Assembly (NCBI GenBank): GCA_013003515.1 | Contig: JABDIW010000070.1 | Location: forward strand, 1-10,815 | DNA: 10,815 nucleotides | Reading direction: 5' to 3' | Origin: Acidimicrobiia bacterium | Lineage (GTDB): Bacteria > Actinomycetota > Acidimicrobiia > Spongiisociales > UBA5794 | Shown: positions 6,717 to 10,815 of the stretch, piece by piece | How the letters are laid out: every line of letters starts with the position of its first letter | How positions within the stretch are numbered: the first letter of the stretch is position 1 | Position numbers and translations under genes: made by a program | The notes under the pieces: generated by a model | Databases searched by the model: none | What the model saw: only the letters and a program-made list of their open reading frames with translations | Told to the model about the DNA's origin: nothing

Positions 6717-7198
6717 CGAACCATCTGATCAGCGTGCTCGTCGAGAACAAGCCGGGTGTGCTCGCCCGGATCTCATCGATGTTCGCCAGGAGAGGCTTCA
6801 ACATCCACTCCCTCGCCGTCGGCCCGACGTCCGATCCCGACATGTCCCGGATGACGGTGGTCGTCGACGCTCCGGAGATGGAACAGATCGTGAAGCAGCT
6901 GCGCAAACTCATCAACACCGTCAAGGTCACCGAGCTGGGCCCGGGCGATGCGATCGAACGAGAAATCATGCTGGTGCGGGTCAACGCCGAAGCGTCGAAG
7001 CGAGCCGAGATCTTCGAGGTGGCTCAGTTGATGGGCGCCCATCCCGCCGATGTGGGGGCGTCGACCATCACGTTCGAGATCGCCGGCGCCCCGGATCGGT
7101 TGGCGACGTTCTTCGAGATGCTACGACCCTACGGAATCAGTGACCTGGTCAAGTCCGGCCGGATCGCACTTGGCAAGACACCGGCCCGCAACGCGTGA
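6713..7198 (+). CDS. ilvN: Acetolactate synthase, small (regulatory) subunit
   Basis: This 161-residue regulatory subunit binds IlvB, raises its activity and confers feedback inhibition by valine. It has an N-terminal ACT domain (about 4-75) with HLISVLVENKPGVLARI and FARRGFNIHSLAVGPT, where the amino acid binds between domains of a dimer. A C-terminal domain of the usual IlvN type (about 84-158) ends PYGISDLVKSGRIALGK. Length is normal for the bacterial short form. GGAGG lies seven bases before the ATG, inside the end of ilvB, and the start overlaps the ilvB stop. Its N-terminus (MTNHLISVLV) resembles the operon's leader peptide (MTNHIVLVLT), noted separately. ilvC follows 10 bases after the stop. 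Confidence 0.96.
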   Translation: MTNHLISVLVENKPGVLARISSMFARRGFNIHSLAVGPTSDPDMSRMTVVVDAPEMEQIVKQLRKLINTVKVTELGPGDAIEREIMLVRVNAEASKRAEIFEVAQLMGAHPADVGASTITFEIAGAPDRLATFFEMLRPYGISDLVKSGRIALGKTPARNA

Positions 7199-7208
7199 AG
7201 GGACCCCG

Positions 7209-8222
7209 ATGACCGACATGTACTACGACAAGGATGCCAATCCGGCGCTGATCGCCCGCCGCAAGGTCGCCGTCATCGGCTTTGGCAGCCAGGGCCACGC
7301 CCACGCCCTCAACCTCAAGGACTCGGGGGTCGACGTGGTCGTGGGTCTGCGCCCCGAGTCGCGTCGCGCCGGTGCCGCCGCCAACGCCGGGATCAAGGTC
7401 GTCGAGCCTCGGGAGGCCGCCAACTGGGCCGACGCCCTGATGATCCTGGTCCCCGACCAGCATCAGGCCGCCCTGTACGAGGAGTCGATCGCACCCGAGC
7501 TCAATGCCGGCGACGCCTTGCTGTTCGCCCACGGCTTCAGCATCCACTTCGGGTACATCAAGCCGCCGCCCGATGTCGACGTCCTGATGGTCGCCCCCAA
7601 GGGCCCCGGTCACCTGGTCCGCCGCCAGTACCAGGAGGGCTCGGGAGTCCCGGCGCTCGTCGCCGTCCACCAGGACGCCACGGGTGACGCGCTGGCCCTG
7701 GGACTCTCGTATGCGCACGGCATCGGGGGCACCCGTGCCGGTGTCATCGAGACGACGTTCCGCGACGAGACCGAGACCGACCTGTTCGGCGAGCAGGTGA
7801 TCCTGTGCGGAGGCGTCGACGAGATGATCCGCGCTGCGTTCGAGACGCTCACCGATGCCGGATACCCCGAAGAGATGGCGTATTTCGAGGTGCTCCACGA
7901 GCTCAAGCTGATCGTCGACCTCCTCTGGGAGGGTGGCATCTCGTGGATGCGGCACTCCGTGTCCGACACGGCCGAGTACGGCGATGTCAGTCGCGGCCCT
8001 CGCATCGTCACCGAGGACACCCGGGCCGCGATGCGAGAGATCCTGGGCGAGATCCAGTCCGGCGAATTCGCCCGAGAGTGGATGGAGGAGAACGCCGCCG
8101 GCGCTCCCAACCTGCTCCAGGCACGCAGCGACGTGTGGAACCACCCGGTCGAGCAGGTCGGGCGTCGTCTCCGCGAGATGATGCCGTTCCTCGTCGAGAA
8201 GGTCCCGGAGGACGACACGTGA
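7209..8222 (+). CDS. ilvC: Ketol-acid reductoisomerase, class I
   Basis: This enzyme converts acetolactate or acetohydroxybutyrate to the dihydroxy acid by an Mg-dependent alkyl shift and a nicotinamide-dependent reduction. The ATG at 7209 is preferred: AAGGGA lies five bases upstream and the resulting 337 residues are the class I length; an open frame continues upstream but overlaps ilvN. Seen in order: GFGSQGHAHALNLKDSG (24-40, dinucleotide binding), the cofactor-specificity loop LRPESRR (47-53), the catalytic His108 region FAHGFSIHFG, MVAPKGPGHLVRR, and the metal ligands D191, E195 (DLFGEQ), E227 and E231. The helical knot domain has GGISWMRHSVSDTAEYG. In the loop, Arg48 and Ser51 are kept, but the second family Ser is Arg53, so cofactor preference (normally NADPH) deserves checking. 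It is third in the operon, 10 bases after ilvN. Confidence 0.97.
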   Translation: MTDMYYDKDANPALIARRKVAVIGFGSQGHAHALNLKDSGVDVVVGLRPESRRAGAAANAGIKVVEPREAANWADALMILVPDQHQAALYEESIAPELNAGDALLFAHGFSIHFGYIKPPPDVDVLMVAPKGPGHLVRRQYQEGSGVPALVAVHQDATGDALALGLSYAHGIGGTRAGVIETTFRDETETDLFGEQVILCGGVDEMIRAAFETLTDAGYPEEMAYFEVLHELKLIVDLLWEGGISWMRHSVSDTAEYGDVSRGPRIVTEDTRAAMREILGEIQSGEFAREWMEENAAGAPNLLQARSDVWNHPVEQVGRRLREMMPFLVEKVPEDDT

Positions 8223-8250
8223 TCATCCCTCGTCGACGGGCGCTTACGTT

Positions 8251-8278
8251 GCCGGGCAGGCCAACCGCCTGACCCGGC
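8251..8278 (+). other. Hairpin in the ilvC-leuA gap
   Basis: GCCGGGCAGG (8251-8260) pairs with CCTG-A-CCCGGC (8268-8278) with one bulged A and a 7-base loop. No U run follows, so it is not a proper terminator; it could slow polymerase, protect the upstream mRNA end or mark a processing site. The whole 93-base gap between ilvC and leuA holds no leader peptide with a Leu run and no clear promoter. Confidence 0.5.
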
Positions 8279-8315
8279 CTGTGGCGACCCTGAACACCTG
8301 CGAGGAAGAGAGACC

Positions 8316-9830
8316 ATGTCAGACCGATTGATCATCTTCGACACAACACTGCGCGACGGAGAACAGGCGCCGGGCATCGCGCTGACCCCGGACGACAAGG
8401 TGGCGATCGCCCACCAGCTCGCCAAGCTCAAGGTCGACGTCGTAGAGGCCGGGTTCCCCGCCTCCTCCCCTGGCGACTTCGAGTCGGTGTCCCGAATCGC
8501 CGCCGAGGTGCACGGACCGGTCATCGCAGCGTTGGCTCGTCCCGTACCCGACGACATCGACGCCGCTGCCGACGCCCTGCGTGCGGCAGAGCACAACCGC
8601 ATCCACGTGTTCATCTCGACCTCGCCGATGCACATGGAGACGATGTTGCAGATGACGCCGAATGAGGTGATGGCAGCGGCCGTCGAGGGCGTGAAGCGGG
8701 CCAGGACGTACACGGACAACGTCGAGTTCTCCCCGCAGGACGCCACCCGTTCGGAGCACCAGTTCGTCATCGACATCTGCAAGGCGGCGGTCGAGGCGGG
8801 GGCGACCACGATCAACATCCCCGACACGGTCGGCTTCGCCACCCCCGAGGACTTCACCGCTCTGATGAAGCGGGTCTACACCGAGGTGAGAGGCGACCGG
8901 GACGACGTGATCGTCTCGACCCACTGTCACAACGACCTCGGCCTCGCCGTTGCCAACTCGCTGTCGGCGATCAGCGCCGGCGCCCGGCAGATCGAGGGTG
9001 CCATCAACGGCATCGGCGAGCGAGCCGGGAACACATCGACCGAAGAGATCATCATGGCGATCGCCACCCGGCAGGACTACTTCGAGGTCGAGATCGGGGC
9101 CGCCACGACTCAGATCTTCGACACATCGCGGCTGGTTTCCCGCCTCACCGGCTACCCGGTCCAGTACAACAAAGCGGTCGTCGGCCGCAACGCCTTCGCC
9201 CACGAGTCGGGCATCCACCAGCACGGGGTGCTGCGCAACCGCGAGAACTACGAGATCATGGATGCTGCCTCGGTCGGCCAGGAATCGAGCCTGGTTCTCG
9301 GGAAGCACTCGGGCCGCGCAGCCTTTGCAGATGCCCTCGACAAGCTGAACGTCGTGCTCGAGGACGAGGACTTCCAGCGAGCGTTCGACCGTTTCAAGGA
9401 TCTCGCCGACCGCAAAGGCGAGATCGGCGAAGAAGGCCTGCTCGCCATCGTCGATGCCGCTGCGGTGACCCCCGTCGAGACCTTCGAGCTGGTCGACGTT
9501 CATGTGTCCGGCGGATCTCAGGCGACCCCTGTCGCTGTGGTGACCGTCCGCCGCGGCGAGGAGGCGATCGAGGAGTCGGCGCGCGGAGACGGGATGATCG
9601 ATGCCGCCTTCGGTGCGCTGCTCCGGGCGATGGGCGTCGAAGGCGTCGAACTGGTCGACTACCGGGTCAACCCGGTGACATCCGGCGCCGACGCCATGGC
9701 ATCGGTTGACGTGGTGGTGCGCCGGGGGGCGGACACGTTCTCGGGCCGGGCCATCTCGACCGACGTCGTCGAGGGATCGGCGCGTGCCTTCGTCCATGCT
9801 CTCAACAAGACTCTGCTGACACCCGGATGA
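8316..9830 (+). CDS. leuA: 2-isopropylmalate synthase, bacterial type 1
   Basis: This enzyme joins acetyl-CoA to 2-oxoisovalerate, the committed step to leucine. At 504 residues it has the type 1 architecture. A DRE-TIM barrel carries FDTTLRDGEQAPG (8-20; Arg13, metal-binding Asp14), the metal-binding HxH at 203/205 in THCHNDLG, and Asn239 in GIGERAGNTSTEE. A linker contains RNAFAHESGIHQHG, and a C-terminal allosteric domain (about 375-504) normally binds leucine for feedback control. GAGGAAG seven bases before ATG is a strong ribosome site. Many actinobacteria carry the longer type 2 LeuA, so the type 1 form is a mild point of interest. Citramalate synthase (pyruvate as acceptor) is the main alternative in this superfamily; the adjoining leuB and overall similarity favour LeuA but do not exclude dual use. 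Confidence 0.9.
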   Translation: MSDRLIIFDTTLRDGEQAPGIALTPDDKVAIAHQLAKLKVDVVEAGFPASSPGDFESVSRIAAEVHGPVIAALARPVPDDIDAAADALRAAEHNRIHVFISTSPMHMETMLQMTPNEVMAAAVEGVKRARTYTDNVEFSPQDATRSEHQFVIDICKAAVEAGATTINIPDTVGFATPEDFTALMKRVYTEVRGDRDDVIVSTHCHNDLGLAVANSLSAISAGARQIEGAINGIGERAGNTSTEEIIMAIATRQDYFEVEIGAATTQIFDTSRLVSRLTGYPVQYNKAVVGRNAFAHESGIHQHGVLRNRENYEIMDAASVGQESSLVLGKHSGRAAFADALDKLNVVLEDEDFQRAFDRFKDLADRKGEIGEEGLLAIVDAAAVTPVETFELVDVHVSGGSQATPVAVVTVRRGEEAIEESARGDGMIDAAFGALLRAMGVEGVELVDYRVNPVTSGADAMASVDVVVRRGADTFSGRAISTDVVEGSARAFVHALNKTLLTPG

Positions 9831-10815
9831 ACGCCCGCGTCGTCCTCCTGCCTGGCGATGGCATCGGGCCCGAGGTGATTGCCGAGGCCCGCAAGGTGCT
9901 CGAAGCCGTGGCATCACGCCACGGCCACCGGTTCGAGTTCGAGACCCACCTCATGGGCGGGATCGCCATCGATGAAACCGGCGATCCGTTGCCTGCCTCG
10001 ACATTGGACGCCTGTCGCCACGCCGATGCGATCCTCCTCGGTGCCGTAGGCGGGCCCAGGTGGTCCGACCCCTCGGCCAAGACCCGGCCCGAGGCCGGGT
10101 TGCTGGCGATCCGTAAGGAGCTCGGGCTGTTCGCCAACCTCCGTCCGATCACCGCATGGGACGAGCTGGTCGAGGCTTCGCCGCTCCGACCCGACATCGT
10201 TGCCGGGGTAGACATCCTCTTCGTTCGCGAGCTCACCGGCGGCATCTACTTCGGAGACTCCGGCACCGCCGACGAGGGGGCCACGGCGTTCTCCGTGATG
10301 CAGTACACGACGGCCGAGATCGAGCGCATCGTTCGCGTCGCCGGTGAGGCGGCGCGTCGCCGGGGGAACAAGGTGACCTCGGTGGACAAGGCGAACGTTC
10401 TGGAGGTATCCCGGCTGTGGCGCCGGGTGACCACGCAGGTCATGGTGAGCGAGTTCCCCGATGTCGAGCACGAGGTGGTCCTGGTCGACGCCATGGCCAT
10501 GCATCTGCTCTCACGACCCCGTGATTTCGATGTCGTGGTGACCGGCAACCTGTTCGGCGACATCCTCACCGACGAAGGGTCGATGCTGCCGGGATCTCTC
10601 GGAATGCTCCCGTCGGCTTCGCTTGGGGACGATGGCCCCGGCCTCTACGAGCCCAATCACGGCTCGGCACCAGACATCGCCGGCACCGACACTGCCAACC
10701 CCCTGGCAACGATCCTGGCGGCGGCGATGGCGCTGCGGCACTCACTCGGCCTCGAAGACGAGGCCGTCATGATCGAGGAAGCGGTGGGCGTGGTGCTCGC
10801 CGCCGGTCACCGCAC
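9827..10815 (+). CDS. leuB: 3-isopropylmalate dehydrogenase, C-terminus cut by window edge
   Basis: 329 codons plus two bases are visible; a full family member is about 350-360 residues, so only the last 20-30 are missing. It oxidises and decarboxylates 3-isopropylmalate to 2-oxoisocaproate with NAD+ in leucine synthesis. Motifs seen: LLPGDGIGPEV (7-17), GAVGGPRW, a substrate-binding Arg134 in FVRELTGGIYFG, the metal-binding Asp residues D221, D245 and D249 (VDAMAMHL, GDILTDEGS), PGSLGMLPSASLG, and the NAD-binding loop YEPNHGSAPDIAG. The ATG overlaps the leuA stop (ATGA) without a separate ribosome site, so translation is probably coupled to leuA. These features distinguish it from isocitrate and tartrate dehydrogenases of the same family. 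It is the last gene visible; leuC and leuD may or may not follow. Confidence 0.96.
   Translation, partial: MNARVVLLPGDGIGPEVIAEARKVLEAVASRHGHRFEFETHLMGGIAIDETGDPLPASTLDACRHADAILLGAVGGPRWSDPSAKTRPEAGLLAIRKELGLFANLRPITAWDELVEASPLRPDIVAGVDILFVRELTGGIYFGDSGTADEGATAFSVMQYTTAEIERIVRVAGEAARRRGNKVTSVDKANVLEVSRLWRRVTTQVMVSEFPDVEHEVVLVDAMAMHLLSRPRDFDVVVTGNLFGDILTDEGSMLPGSLGMLPSASLGDDGPGLYEPNHGSAPDIAGTDTANPLATILAAAMALRHSLGLEDEAVMIEEAVGVVLAAGHR

Noticed and set aside
7050..7208. Upstream extension of ilvC
   Set aside because: It overlaps ilvN, lacks a ribosome site and would add 53 residues not found in class I ketol-acid reductoisomerases.
8223..8315. Second attenuator or leucine leader peptide before leuA
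   Set aside because: No short frame with a Leu run and no U-tract terminator is present; only a bulged stem.
8319..9917. 532-codon open frame on the minus strand
   Set aside because: It is the antisense shadow of leuA; the plus-strand protein has all catalytic motifs.

Overview
The window is high-G+C bacterial DNA (about two-thirds G+C by eye) with tightly packed genes. It most likely comes from an actinobacterium, and my guess is an Acidimicrobiia-like lineage. That rests on an F420-type luciferase-like oxidoreductase, GTG/ATG starts that look leaderless, an ilvB-ilvN-ilvC order with a leader-peptide attenuator, and the protein sequences themselves. The taxonomy is inference only.

Left part (1-1618, minus strand): a small Cys-rich protein (1418-1618), then a QueG-like double 4Fe-4S protein (254-1369), then the start of a double zinc-ribbon protein that runs off the left edge (1-238). 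They are co-directional and closely spaced, but the second and third each have a -10-like hexamer placed for leaderless transcription.

Middle (1703-4725): a luciferase-like F420-type oxidoreductase on the plus strand (1703-2737) meets a GH1 beta-glucosidase on the minus strand (2739-4076) with one base between the stop codons. A perfect 16-bp inverted repeat (4099-4133) separates the glucosidase from a 180-residue single-pass membrane protein (4183-4725, minus). The exported part of that protein consists of two and two-thirds tandem 38-residue repeats. I do not recognise it.

Right part (4815-10815, plus strand): a branched-chain amino acid operon. It starts with a good promoter (TTGACA-17-CATACT), a 10-codon leader peptide with Ile-Val-Leu-Val-Leu in a row, a 10-bp hairpin directly after its stop codon, and an intrinsic terminator: a classic attenuation layout. 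Then follow ilvB (acetolactate synthase, catalytic), ilvN (regulatory; 4-base overlap), ilvC (ketol-acid reductoisomerase), and after a 93-base gap with another hairpin, leuA (2-isopropylmalate synthase) and leuB (3-isopropylmalate dehydrogenase; overlaps leuA, cut by the right edge). IlvBN and IlvC carry out the first two common steps to valine, leucine and isoleucine; LeuA and LeuB act in the leucine branch. ilvD, ilvE and leuCD are not in the window.

Most of the window is ordinary metabolism. The points most worth a second look are the tandem-repeat membrane protein, the ilv attenuator (whose antiterminator I cannot identify, and whose leader peptide resembles the N-terminus of IlvN), and the repeated leaderless-start signature. 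I see no tRNA, rRNA, CRISPR, insertion sequence or phage feature.
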